DNA from: Accumulibacter sp.
GTDB taxonomy: Bacteria; Pseudomonadota; Gammaproteobacteria; Burkholderiales; Rhodocyclaceae
Length of the DNA: 64,000 bases
Direction: 5' to 3'
Assembly: GCA_024235715.1 (NCBI GenBank)
Contig: JACKLW010000005.1
Span: 310,001-374,000, forward strand
Shown here: piece after piece, positions 47,000 through 54,578 of the stretch
Numbering within the stretch: position 1 is the first letter of the stretch
Layout: each line of letters begins with the position of its first letter
The notes under the pieces: generated by a model
What the model was told of the DNA's origin: nothing
Seen by the model: the letters and a program-made list of their open reading frames with translations, nothing else
The model's database searches: none
Translations under genes and position numbers: made by a program

Positions 47000-47173
47000 C
47001 TAGTCGGCCTGCCAGCGCAGCCGGCGTTCGTCGCGTAGCGCCAGTTCACGCAGCGTCGCTTCGACTGCCTCCGCCTCGCGGGCCGCGTCGGGCCCGGGTG
47101 CGGCGCTGGCCGCCGGCGCTTCTTCCCGCTCCGGCCGCACTTCGGCCTGCATCTCTTCGATCATGATCGGCAT
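47000..47173 (-). CDS. 57-aa DUF5908-like eCIS protein
   Basis: Short gene found by reading the gap between hub and tube-initiator genes. ATG at 47173 with AAAGGAG six bases upstream, stop TAG at 47000. The product begins MPIMIEEMQAEVRPE, with the MPI-x-I-x-E-x start that I associate with DUF5908 proteins, very small proteins found at this exact place in eCIS loci. The middle is Ala/Pro/Glu-rich and the end is helical (TLRELALRDERRLRWQ). Function is unknown; a small stapling or assembly factor is possible. Confidence 0.72.
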   Translation of the reverse strand: MPIMIEEMQAEVRPEREEAPAASAAPGPDAAREAEAVEATLRELALRDERRLRWQAD

Positions 47174-47190
47174 GAATCGCTCCTTTGCCC

Positions 47191-48321
47191 TCAGCGCGAG
47201 CCGATGACGAACTCGGCGTCACCGCCAACATTGGCCTTCAGGCCGCTGCCACCGCCGTCGATCAGACGACCACCGACCGCAACCTTGCCGGCACTGGAAA
47301 TGGTCGCTGCGCCCTGCAGCAAGTTGCCCGCGGAGAGAGGCCGCGAACTGACCGAACTCTCGACCCGCAAACCGGAAAACCCGGCGCTCGCCGACAATCC
47401 CGCGCCGGCCGAAACGCCGCCGCCGATGCTCGGGCCGGCGCTGCCGCCGACATTCAATCCCGCCCCGCCACCGACACCGAGCCCGGCGCCCCCGCCGAGA
47501 CTCAGTCCAGCCCCGCCACCCGCTGCAAAGGCCGCCGCCGGCAACAGGTTCGCACTTCCCCCGGCCGACGCCACCGCCGAAGCGGAGAAAACACCACCCG
47601 CCGACGCACCTATGCCGGCCGAGAATCCTGCACCGACCGAGGCACCTGCCGAGAAACCGACGCTGGCCGAAGCGCCCACCGCCAGCCCGCCGCCGGCACC
47701 GAAGCGCAGGCTTGCAGATCCGTTGGCCGACGCGATAGCGCGTGCTGCGCGCGGGTCACCGGCCTTGTTGGCGGCCCCCTGTGGACCACCGAGCGGGCCT
47801 TCATCGTCGGGCACGACCACCGGTTCCGGGCTGAGATCACCGTCCACCGAGGCATGGTCGCTGCTGGTGCCGCCCTCGAAGGTCACGTCCTGACTCGACA
47901 GGGTGAGATTGATCGACGAGCGCAGCGGCAGTCCCCCAGCAGCAAAGAAGTCGATCGTCTCCTTGTACTGCTCGACCATGCCGGTGAAGGCGTAGGCGCC
48001 CCAGCTGAACTTGACCACCGGCGGCACCTTCTTGCTCTGGCCCTCGGGCACCGGTTGCAACAGCTGCGCCATCCTGTTGGTGGTGATGCGCACGTCCTCG
48101 CCGGTGTCGGTGCTGTCGAACACCACGTCCATGGTCAGCTTGGCCGTGGTCTGGCTGACATACTGCTTCTTCTTCGCGCCCCTGCCCTCTTCCTTGAGGG
48201 TGTTCGAAACCGTGTGCTGCAGGCTGGCGGGATTGAAATGCACCGGCACCGTCACCTTCGGGCCGGTCATGGTTTCGAAGGTGGCGGGTTCGTCAACGAG
48301 GTCGGCGGGGAATTCGGGCAT
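47191..48321 (-). CDS. tube-initiator-like CIS protein (Afp7 type) with glycine-rich extension
   Basis: 376 aa. Residues 1-150 match the CIS tube/Afp7-type protein that joins tube and hub: VTVPVHFNPASLQHTVSNTL, LTMDVVFDSTDTGEDVR, VVKFSWGAYAFTGMVEQYKE. Relatives usually continue into a LysM domain. Here residues ~200-316 are instead an almost pure Gly/Ala/Ser/Val repeat (GGGAGLSLGGGAGLGVGGGA) followed by ~60 ordinary residues. GAGG precedes the ATG. The Gly-rich part may be flexible or fibrous. Confidence 0.82.
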   Translation of the reverse strand: MPEFPADLVDEPATFETMTGPKVTVPVHFNPASLQHTVSNTLKEEGRGAKKKQYVSQTTAKLTMDVVFDSTDTGEDVRITTNRMAQLLQPVPEGQSKKVPPVVKFSWGAYAFTGMVEQYKETIDFFAAGGLPLRSSINLTLSSQDVTFEGGTSSDHASVDGDLSPEPVVVPDDEGPLGGPQGAANKAGDPRAARAIASANGSASLRFGAGGGLAVGASASVGFSAGASVGAGFSAGIGASAGGVFSASAVASAGGSANLLPAAAFAAGGGAGLSLGGGAGLGVGGGAGLNVGGSAGPSIGGGVSAGAGLSASAGFSGLRVESSVSSRPLSAGNLLQGAATISSAGKVAVGGRLIDGGGSGLKANVGGDAEFVIGSR

Positions 48322-48329
48322 GGCGAACC

Positions 48330-48794
48330 TCAGCTCACGAGCACCAGGCCCTCATGGGCCAGGTGCAATTCCTCGATACCGATCTCGCTGCCCTTGGCAT
48401 TGAGGTCGGCGGCCTTGAACTTCACCGGCATCGCGCGGCGCAGTGCCCAGCGCACCACCGCTTCGTCGGCGCTGTTGCGCATTTCGATCTCGACCTGCAG
48501 GCGATAGGCGTAGGCACCGGCGCCAACCTTGGCGAACCAGTTCCACAGGTCGCGCGTGTCGGTCATGCCACGCTTGAGCACCACGGTGGCGAAACTTACC
48601 TGACCGGCACGTTGTACCGCGCCGTAGTTGCTGCCGCCGACCTTGATCACCTTGGGCTCCATGGTCGCTTCCAGTCCGCTGCAGTCCGAGAAAGCGCCCT
48701 GGCACAGCGGCACGTCTGCACCGCTGGGGTTGGCCAGCGACTGCTGGCTGAAGCTGACATGGAAGCGGAACACGTGCAGCGGGATGTCATTCAT
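48330..48794 (-). CDS. tail tube protein 2 (gp19-like, Afp5 type)
   Basis: 154 aa, T4 gp19-like inner tube protein: FRFHVSF, CSGLEATMEPKVIKVGGSNYG, VVLKRGMTDTRDLWNWFAKV, ALRRAMPVKFKAADLNAKGSEIGIEELHLAHEGL. These match the tube pattern of the 147-aa paralogue. In Afp the second tube protein joins tube to baseplate, which fits its position next to the Afp7-like gene. ATG at 48794 overlaps the sheath-2 stop by one base; the much longer ORF in this frame is a read-through of the sheath gene's other frame. Confidence 0.92.
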   Translation of the reverse strand: MNDIPLHVFRFHVSFSQQSLANPSGADVPLCQGAFSDCSGLEATMEPKVIKVGGSNYGAVQRAGQVSFATVVLKRGMTDTRDLWNWFAKVGAGAYAYRLQVEIEMRNSADEAVVRWALRRAMPVKFKAADLNAKGSEIGIEELHLAHEGLVLVS

Positions 48795-50344
48795 CAGGCC
48801 ACCTCGCGCAGCGGCTGTGCCGCGCCACCGCCTGTGAGATCGAGCACAACCGTGATGCGCTCGACCGCTGCTGCCGGCAGGATGCTCACTTCGGCGCGCA
48901 GGCGGCCGTTGTCGAGATCGCTCTGGCTCATGGTGCTGCGGTCGCAGCGCACGCGGAAGGCCTGCTCCGGCGAATCGCCGCCGAGCCCGCCTTCCCGCCA
49001 GAAGGCCGTCAGCAGTTGCCCGAGACTGCGCTCGATGCGCTGCCACAGCGCCGGTCCGCTGGCCTCGAAAAGCGCCGCTTCGCCGCTGCGCCGGGCAGCC
49101 CGCAGCAGCGCAGCCATCAGCCGGCTCACCCCGCCCGCCCGCCAGGCCACATCGGCGCTGGCGGTGACATCGGAATGCAGGGTCCAGCCTTCCGCTGAGG
49201 GGGCGATCACACACACGCGCCGGGCGAGTCTGTCGGACGGCGTCTCGCCCATGCCGCTCCAGGCCAGCACGGGTTCGCTGCCCGACACCGCGGCGAGACG
49301 GGTGCCAGCCACCGAGCGGAAAGTACCACGCGACAGGGCATTGATTGCCAACAGGCCGGCGAGCAGACCCTCCGGCGCTTCGAGCGCGCCCGGCAGGTCG
49401 GCACTGTGGCGGGTTCTGAGCCACGGCCAGGCCAGTTGTACGAAGGCGCTGGCGGCAGCACGGCCGGCGTTGCTGCTGTCCGGCACCGCAAGCACGCCGG
49501 CGTTGTCGAGGTAGGCGTGAAAATCGGCCTGCGCCCAGGCGTCGCCATCGCGTGCGTCGCGCATCGGCAGCGGCAGCGCTGCCACCAGCAGCATCTCGCG
49601 ATGCAGCCGGGCGACGCGCTCGCGGGCAGTGCCAAGGGCATTGCGCCACGCAATGAAACCGTCGTGATCGGCGCGCGGCGGCGCCAGATCGCGCAGGCCG
49701 ACATCCTGCTCCACCACGGCCGTGGTATTGGCCGAGCACTCGACGAAGACCTCCGGCGAGCTTGGCGGCTCGACTGCAACATCGACGATTGCCGGTTCGG
49801 CCGCGCAGATGTCGGCCAGATCGGGGAGGCACACGAGCGTCACTTCGGGCAGTCCGGCGAGATGAGCGATGCCGATCCAGCTTGCCGGATCCATCGGACT
49901 CGCAGAGCTGGCAAGCAGCGCCGCAAGCCGGACCGTGCGTTGCGTCGCACGGTTTCCGGCGGGCTCGAGGTAGGGCCACGGATCGCCGCAGCGCACAATC
50001 AGCGCGCGCCGCCCGCCATTGGCAAAGAAGCTGCGCACCGCAGCGCCAAGATAGCTTGCGCAGCCCCGCCCACCGCTGCCGACCGGCCGCCGCTCCCAGG
50101 CAAACAGGGCGTCGAAGGCATTCCAGCTTTCGACCACCACCGGAAGCTGCAACAGGGCCTCGACCTCCGTATCCGGCCGCGCCCACGGCCCGCCGATCCA
50201 GCGCGCCTCGGCCAGTGCCGCACGTACGCTGGCAGGCAACGGCGTCGTGCGTCGCGCCACGTAACCGACGAAACAGGCCACATCGACCCGGTTCGGATCG
50301 GCAGCCGCAGCCGACGGCGCCAGGGTGAAGGACAGGCCATTCAT
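48794..50344 (-). CDS. second, divergent tail sheath protein
   Basis: 516 aa. C-terminal motif FRVRCDRSTMSQSDLDNGRL is shared with the main sheath (YFVRCDRSTMTQNDLDNGRL), and the N-terminal part has the sheath element AVRSFFANGGRRALIVRCGD, corresponding to AVRAFFNEGGSRLYVSRAVG in the main sheath. The rest is divergent, as in accessory (Afp4-like) sheath forms at the baseplate. ATG at 50344 is chosen because the longer ORF overlaps the tube gene; Shine-Dalgarno is weak, and a 21-codon ORF just upstream ends on the start (ATGA). Confidence 0.85.
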   Translation of the reverse strand: MNGLSFTLAPSAAAADPNRVDVACFVGYVARRTTPLPASVRAALAEARWIGGPWARPDTEVEALLQLPVVVESWNAFDALFAWERRPVGSGGRGCASYLGAAVRSFFANGGRRALIVRCGDPWPYLEPAGNRATQRTVRLAALLASSASPMDPASWIGIAHLAGLPEVTLVCLPDLADICAAEPAIVDVAVEPPSSPEVFVECSANTTAVVEQDVGLRDLAPPRADHDGFIAWRNALGTARERVARLHREMLLVAALPLPMRDARDGDAWAQADFHAYLDNAGVLAVPDSSNAGRAAASAFVQLAWPWLRTRHSADLPGALEAPEGLLAGLLAINALSRGTFRSVAGTRLAAVSGSEPVLAWSGMGETPSDRLARRVCVIAPSAEGWTLHSDVTASADVAWRAGGVSRLMAALLRAARRSGEAALFEASGPALWQRIERSLGQLLTAFWREGGLGGDSPEQAFRVRCDRSTMSQSDLDNGRLRAEVSILPAAAVERITVVLDLTGGGAAQPLREVA

Positions 50345-50417
50345 GCGCGTACCCGCGGGGAGAAACCCGGGACGTGCAGTGCAGCCTGCAGACGACTGCG
50401 CATCATCGCTCTTGCGC

Positions 50418-50861
50418 CTATGCCTGGATCTCGAAGCCTTCGGCCGCCAGGACGATCTCCTCCATCGCCACGTCGCCGCCACCCTTGCCGGCCAGCGTCG
50501 GGCCGGTGTACTTCATCGGGATGCAGCCACGCAGCAACCAGGTGCGCACGGGGTTGTGCGCTTCGTCGAGCAGCGTCACGGCGACCGTCTTCTGGGCCGC
50601 CGGACCGGCGGTGCGCGTTTCGTCGATCCACGACCACAGGCTGTCGAAATTGACGATGCCGCGCTTGAGGGTGACGTCGCTCACCTTGTGCACGCCGGCG
50701 ACCTTGCGCACATGATTTTCCTTGTCGTTGCCGGAACGGTATTCGGCGACGGTGACCTCGGTGCCAATGCCGGAAACGTCGGAGAATCCGCCGAATTCCT
50801 CGCCGCCATCGAAGTTGACGACGAAGTTGAAGGCGCCATAGGGTGTGATTCGCTCAGCCAT
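50418..50861 (-). CDS. tail tube protein 1 (gp19-like, Afp1 type)
   Basis: 147-aa T4 gp19-like inner tube subunit: FNFVVNFDG, GFSDVSGIGTEVTVAEYRSG, VTLKRGIVNFDSLWSWIDE, WLLRGCIPMKYTGPTLAGKG, MEEIVLAAEGFEI. It is the probable main tube subunit because it directly follows the main sheath gene. GAGGGGGA lies upstream of the ATG. 17 bases separate it from the sheath stop. Confidence 0.94.
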   Translation of the reverse strand: MAERITPYGAFNFVVNFDGGEEFGGFSDVSGIGTEVTVAEYRSGNDKENHVRKVAGVHKVSDVTLKRGIVNFDSLWSWIDETRTAGPAAQKTVAVTLLDEAHNPVRTWLLRGCIPMKYTGPTLAGKGGGDVAMEEIVLAAEGFEIQA

Positions 50862-50878
50862 GGTTCAGTCCCCCTCGC

Positions 50879-52636
50879 TCAGGCACGGGCATCGGCGGTC
50901 TTCTGGCCGATGCGGAAGATTACGAATTCGGCCGGCTTGATCACCGCCACGCCGATCAGGCAAACCAGGCGACCGTTGTCGAGGTCGTTCTGGGTCATCG
51001 TGCTGCGATCGCAACGCACGAAGTAGGCTTCCTCGGTCTTGGTGCCGAGCAGCGCCCCGTTGCGCCACTCGTTGTAGAGGAAGTCGGAAATCGTCTGGCG
51101 CACGTTGGCCCACAGCCGCTCGCCGTTGGGTTCGAAGACCGCCCACTGGGTGCCACGGTCGATCGACGACTCGATGTAGTTGAAGTAGCGCCGCACGTTC
51201 ACGTATTTCCACTCGGGGTCGGACGAAGCCAGGCGCGCGCCCCAGACGCGGAAACCGCGACCTGAGAGGTAGCGCAGGCAGTTGACGCCGATCGGGTTGA
51301 GCATTTCCTGCTGGGCGAAGTTGATGTCCAGTTCGAAACGCAACGCGCCGCGCACCACTTCGTTGGCGGGCGCCTTCCAGACGCCGCGTTCGACGTCGTT
51401 GCGGGCATAGATGCCACTGACAAAACCGGACGGCGGCAACGCCAGCTCGCGCGGAATGTCCTCGCGCCCGGGCCGGGCCAGCGGGTTGGGCACCACCACC
51501 CAGGGGTAATACACCGCCGCGTAGCGCGAATCGATGAGACCGCGCAGGGTGCGCGCCTGGCCCGGGGTCTGGTCACGCGGCAGGTCGAGCACCGCGATGC
51601 GGTAGGCGCGGCGCGACTCGGCGTGCGAGATCAGCAGGTTGCTTATGGCCTGCGTCTCCGCGTAGGCAGAAGAGCCCGGCGCAGCAACGATCGAGATGTC
51701 CTCGAGGCCGGAGAGCTCACCCAGCGCCAGCGCATAATTGGCGGCCACCGGCGCGGCACCGTCGAGTCCGCCGGCCAGCGCGATGCGTCGCTCAAGCTCG
51801 CCAGCGGCGTTGGTCGTGGCGCCGGTGAACAGGGCATCGCGCAGTTCCAGCGCGCTGACGTTTGCACCGATGCTGATCGCGAACATGTTCTGCAGGTGAT
51901 CGGCGCGCCGCGCCGGGGTGGCCGACATGACGTGGCCGACCCAGGCCGGATGGCTGCGATCGAAGCCGAGACCGTCGAAGCTCAGATCCTCGCCGTCGGC
52001 ATCGATCGCCACCACCAGCAGGCTGACGACGCGCGGCGTGTCGGCAGCGAGCGTGGCCGCCACTTCGGCGGCTGCGCTCGGGTCGGTCGCCGGATGCCAG
52101 TCGTTGCCGACCTTGAGGTGGTAGGCGGTGCCGCCGCCGGTGCCGGTGACCAGCAGGGTTCCGCCAGGCGCATTGGCCATCGCCGTCGCGGCCACCGGCG
52201 AGAGTTGCTCGCGCACCACCACCAGGCCATTGCCGATGCTGCCCGGAAAGCGCGAGACGAAGATCGCCGCCTCGTCCGCTGCGGTCCCGGCCGGCGTTAT
52301 CTCGCCAGCAGCAGTCGCCGCCCCGGCGCCAACCGCCCGCGAGACATAGAGCCGCGAGCCACCCTCGTTGAAGAAGGCCCGCACCGCGTGCGCAAGGTAG
52401 TTGGTATTGGGGGCCGGAGCGCTCAGTGCGAGATCCGAAATGCCGCCGTAGATGCGCTCGAAGTCGCCGAAGCTGGTCAGCAGTTCGGGGACTTCCTGGT
52501 CATCGGTCGTGGCGCGGAACGGCCCCTTGCGGGTGGGACCCACGAAGGCCGTGGTGCTGGTGCCCACGCCCTCGATTGACTTGGCGCGGAAGCTTGTTTC
52601 CTCGACATAGACGCCGGGAGCTAGGTACTCGGGCAT
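50879..52636 (-). CDS. contractile tail sheath protein (Afp2/3 type)
   Basis: 585-aa sheath subunit. Classic start MPEYLAPGVYVEETSF and GVGTSTTAFVG; AVRAFFNEGGSRLYVSR; C-terminal domain with GFRVWGARLASSDPEWKYVNVRRYFNYIESSI, WAVFEPNGERLWANVRQTI, VRCDRSTMTQNDLDNGRL and a final beta strand EFVIFRI that exchanges with neighbours. Sheath contraction drives the tube into the target. AAGGAG precedes ATG at 52636. Confidence 0.95.
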   Translation of the reverse strand: MPEYLAPGVYVEETSFRAKSIEGVGTSTTAFVGPTRKGPFRATTDDQEVPELLTSFGDFERIYGGISDLALSAPAPNTNYLAHAVRAFFNEGGSRLYVSRAVGAGAATAAGEITPAGTAADEAAIFVSRFPGSIGNGLVVVREQLSPVAATAMANAPGGTLLVTGTGGGTAYHLKVGNDWHPATDPSAAAEVAATLAADTPRVVSLLVVAIDADGEDLSFDGLGFDRSHPAWVGHVMSATPARRADHLQNMFAISIGANVSALELRDALFTGATTNAAGELERRIALAGGLDGAAPVAANYALALGELSGLEDISIVAAPGSSAYAETQAISNLLISHAESRRAYRIAVLDLPRDQTPGQARTLRGLIDSRYAAVYYPWVVVPNPLARPGREDIPRELALPPSGFVSGIYARNDVERGVWKAPANEVVRGALRFELDINFAQQEMLNPIGVNCLRYLSGRGFRVWGARLASSDPEWKYVNVRRYFNYIESSIDRGTQWAVFEPNGERLWANVRQTISDFLYNEWRNGALLGTKTEEAYFVRCDRSTMTQNDLDNGRLVCLIGVAVIKPAEFVIFRIGQKTADARA

Positions 52637-52696
52637 GGCAGGTCTCCTTCGATCAAGCGTGCCGGGCCACGGATGCCCGGATTACGGACTCGCTGC

Positions 52697-53506
52697 CTAT
52701 GGCAGATCGAGGCCCAGGTTGAGATTCAGGGCGCCCCGCGCGGCGAGGCTGACGTTTTCCTGTGTTGTCGCCAGCACCGCGCGACGGGTTTCGATGTCGG
52801 CAGGGTCCACGAGCGGCGGCGACGCCGGCGCGCGACCGGCACGGACATCGACGATCGGCGTGCGGGTGCCCAGCGCCGGATCGAAATAGACTTCGACCGT
52901 AGCGGCGATGCTGGTCACCACGACCGCGTTCTCGTCCTCAGACCAGGTGGTCACGGGCACGCCGACCACCGGTACCAGAGCTTCGCCGCGCCAGTCACTC
53001 ATGCCGCGGGCGAGCACCGTCGCGCCGGCCACCACCCGCAGCAGCGCGCCGCCAAGGGCTGCGCCATCGGCGTTATCGGTGACACTGGCGCGCACGGCTG
53101 TCCAGTTGGTCCCCAGCCCGGCAGCAGCGCTCGGATAGAGCGGAATATCCAGCGCCACGAAGAGCGAGTCCGGTGAATTCGCGCCCGCCTGCGGGTCGCG
53201 TGGCAGATCGATCATGGCAAGGCGTGGGAGATAGCCCCCGACGGGGTCGCGCAGTGTGATCTCGAGCTGCTCGCTGCCGACCGCAGGCAAGTCCGGTGGC
53301 GCCTCGAAGGCTGCGGCATGGCTGGGCAGGCGCGACCATTCGTGGATCACGTAGAGGCCGCTGCGATTACGTGCAATGCGCGCGCCAGCACCGGACACTT
53401 CGAGTGGGCTGCGCAATGCCATACCCGTCGTCCCATCGACCGGCCGCAGCGCAGCAAGCACCCGCCATTCGTGGCGTTCGAGTTCGTGCAGCGGTCGCAC
53501 TCTCAC
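52697..53506 (-). CDS. eCIS-associated beta-rich protein of unknown function
   Basis: 269 aa. N-terminal half GLYVIHEWSRLP and LEITLRDPVGGYLPRLAMIDLPRD; second half resembles a carboxypeptidase-regulatory-like/prealbumin beta-sandwich (GALLRVVAGATVLARGMSDWRGEALVPV). Start is GTG at 53506, overlapping the DUF4255 stop (GTGA). Position between cap and sheath genes suggests a structural or assembly role; no known Afp counterpart recognised. Confidence 0.6.
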   Translation of the reverse strand: MRVRPLHELERHEWRVLAALRPVDGTTGMALRSPLEVSGAGARIARNRSGLYVIHEWSRLPSHAAAFEAPPDLPAVGSEQLEITLRDPVGGYLPRLAMIDLPRDPQAGANSPDSLFVALDIPLYPSAAAGLGTNWTAVRASVTDNADGAALGGALLRVVAGATVLARGMSDWRGEALVPVVGVPVTTWSEDENAVVVTSIAATVEVYFDPALGTRTPIVDVRAGRAPASPPLVDPADIETRRAVLATTQENVSLAARGALNLNLGLDLP

Positions 53507-54090
53507 GATGCCTCTTCACCGAAGGCGAAGCGCCCGCTGACCACCGGGCGGAACTGGCTGTCGTCGCTATCCGGGTCGATCCGTACCAGCCTCGCCACGT
53601 AGGACACCGACAAGCGATAGGAGGGCGTCAGTGCGTCCCAGATGCGCATCACGTCCTCGGTGGCCAACTCCGAGGGTACGATCTGGATGACCTCGTCACT
53701 TGCCCAGCCGGCATCGGGCGTCAGCGACGATGCGTCCAGCACCGGGAATTCGTGCAGCTGACGCAGCGCCCAGGTGAGCGCCACCTGCTCATCCTGTGGC
53801 GTCATTCCCCAACTGCTCATGAGATAGTGCAAATCCAGGCCGAGTGGCGCGACCCGACCGTCGGGCGAGCGCAGATGGGCGCTCTGGCGGGAGTGCTCAT
53901 TCACGGCAAGACGGTAGAGAAACAACGTGATGCGGTTGCGCTCCTCGCTGTCGCTGGCCAGTTGTCCCGCGCTCACCAGTTCGAAATCGCAGGCGGGCAT
54001 GGCGCGACCGCCAACCGCCGCCGGATAGGTATTGCGCAGGAAAGTCGCAATCGAAGTCCCCACCGAGTGCACCCCGAATACGTTTGCCAT
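53503..54090 (-). CDS. DUF4255 protein (Pvc16/Afp16-like tail terminator)
   Basis: 195 aa with the DUF4255 frame: SVGTSIATFLRN at the start; RNRITLFLYRLAVNEHSR; LGLDLHYLMSSWGMTPQDEQVALTWALRQLH; ELATEDVMRIWDAL; YRLSVSYVARLVRID. DUF4255 proteins cap the distal end of the eCIS tube and sheath and set the end of assembly. ATG at 54090 has a strong GGAGGAGG; the longer ORF start (54378) gives non-protein-like sequence. It is the first clear gene after the sigma-54 promoter. Confidence 0.92.
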   Translation of the reverse strand: MANVFGVHSVGTSIATFLRNTYPAAVGGRAMPACDFELVSAGQLASDSEERNRITLFLYRLAVNEHSRQSAHLRSPDGRVAPLGLDLHYLMSSWGMTPQDEQVALTWALRQLHEFPVLDASSLTPDAGWASDEVIQIVPSELATEDVMRIWDALTPSYRLSVSYVARLVRIDPDSDDSQFRPVVSGRFAFGEEAS

Positions 54091-54289
54091 CTTCCTCCTC
54101 CGGGAAATCACCGGCCTCGACACCTGCCTCGAAGTCGCCACCGCAGCCCCATCGTCCAGGCGCTGGCGGTTTCGCTGTCTGCCCCGTTGCGAGCAGCCCG
54201 TCGAGCAAGCGCTTGGCGAGTAGCGGCGGGCAGGCGAGCCCATACTCGATGCGCTCCACGATAGCGGCCATACCCCTGCAACGCGCCAT
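53897..54289 (-). CDS. doubtful small ORF between promoter and DUF4255 gene
   Basis: An ORF starts at ATG 54289, about 50 bases after the predicted sigma-54 transcription start, with AGGAGA 11 bases upstream. Its first ~50 codons have high third-position GC and protein-like content (IVERIEYGLACPPLLAKRL). It then runs 190 bases into the DUF4255 gene in another frame, which makes the full-length product unlikely. Either only its start is translated (leader), a frameshift has occurred, or it is chance. Not recognised as any family. Confidence 0.25.
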   Translation of the reverse strand: MARCRGMAAIVERIEYGLACPPLLAKRLLDGLLATGQTAKPPAPGRWGCGGDFEAGVEAGDFPEEEDGKRIRGALGGDFDCDFPAQYLSGGGWRSRHARLRFRTGERGTTGQRQRGAQPHHVVSLPSCRE

Positions 54290-54352
54290 TTGTCCGCACT
54301 CTCCTGATTGATGTCGCGCCAGGCGGCGCGGCGTGTTTTCCGAAGTACAGCA

Positions 54353-54366
54353 GCAAGGCTCGTGCC
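54353..54366 (-). promoter_or_regulatory. sigma-54 (-24/-12) promoter of the eCIS operon
   Basis: On the minus strand: TGGCACGAGCCTTGCT, identical to the sigma-54 consensus TGGCACG-N4-TTGC(A/T), with GG (54366-54365) and GC (54354-54353) exactly ten bases apart. Transcription would start near 54341 and run left into the DUF4255 gene, giving a ~250-base leader. Sigma-54 promoters need an AAA+ activator; one is encoded 1.8 kb away (55171-56166). Confidence 0.75.
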
Positions 54367-54436
54367 AGCGTCTGGCACCGTTTTAACTCCATGTATCGAC
54401 GGGCCTTTCTGCGGGCGCCAACGCTCGCCGGTGGCA

Positions 54437-54460
54437 AAGCGGGTCGTGGACGACCCGCTT
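54437..54460. repeat. 24-bp palindrome, candidate activator site (UAS) or hairpin
   Basis: Arms AAGCGGGTCGT and ACGACCCGCTT are perfect inverted repeats of 11 bases around a 2-base centre (54448-54449). It lies about 70-95 bases upstream of the -24 element of the eCIS promoter on the minus strand, the usual distance for an enhancer site of a sigma-54 activator. As RNA it could also fold as a terminator-like hairpin, though no T-run follows. Confidence 0.55.
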
Positions 54461-54518
54461 CAGAGCACCCGCAGTACCCCCGTTCGCCGTTGCCGGCCAC
54501 CCGCATCGTGACGCAGGC

Positions 54519-54540
54519 CCCCGGAACAGGACGTCCGGGG
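54519..54540. repeat. short inverted repeat
   Basis: Seven-base arms CCCCGGA (54519-54525) and TCCGGGG (54534-54540) around an eight-base loop. It lies between the winged-helix gene and the eCIS promoter. Function unknown; part of a region unusually rich in inverted repeats. Confidence 0.35.
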
Positions 54541-54578
54541 AGAAAGCGGACGTGGCGGAAACGGCGGGGCAACTTCGA

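Larger units (their letters stand above)
8773..54090 (-). other. extracellular contractile injection system (eCIS) gene cluster
   Basis: A continuous minus-strand run of about 32 genes. Both the contractile apparatus (sheath, tube, hub, spike, gp25, baseplate J, P2-I-like, DUF4255 cap, AAA+ ATPase) and eCIS-typical DUF4157 proteins are present; capsid, portal, terminase, TssM/TssJ-type membrane-complex and ClpV genes are absent. This is the Afp/PVC/MAC-like class rather than a prophage, R-pyocin or type VI system. Junctions of 1-20 bp overlap are frequent, arguing for one long transcription unit. Order is structural genes at the 5' end (right) and cargo/accessory genes at the 3' end (left). 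Confidence 0.9.

Noticed and set aside
48330-50186. 618-aa ORF ending in tube protein 2
   Set aside because: Only the last 154 residues are tube-like; the rest is an alternate frame of the sheath-2 gene.
50341-50406. 21-codon minus-strand ORF ending on the sheath-2 start (ATGA)
   Set aside because: Could couple translation but is too short and lacks a good ribosome-binding site; mentioned under sheath 2 only.
8773-54090. prophage or type VI secretion interpretation
   Set aside because: No capsid, portal, terminase or integrase genes and no TssJLM/ClpV; DUF4157, DUF4255 and the AAA+ ATPase indicate an eCIS.
54108-54391. 94-aa minus-strand ORF starting at about 54391
   Set aside because: It spans the consensus sigma-54 promoter and has no protein-like features.
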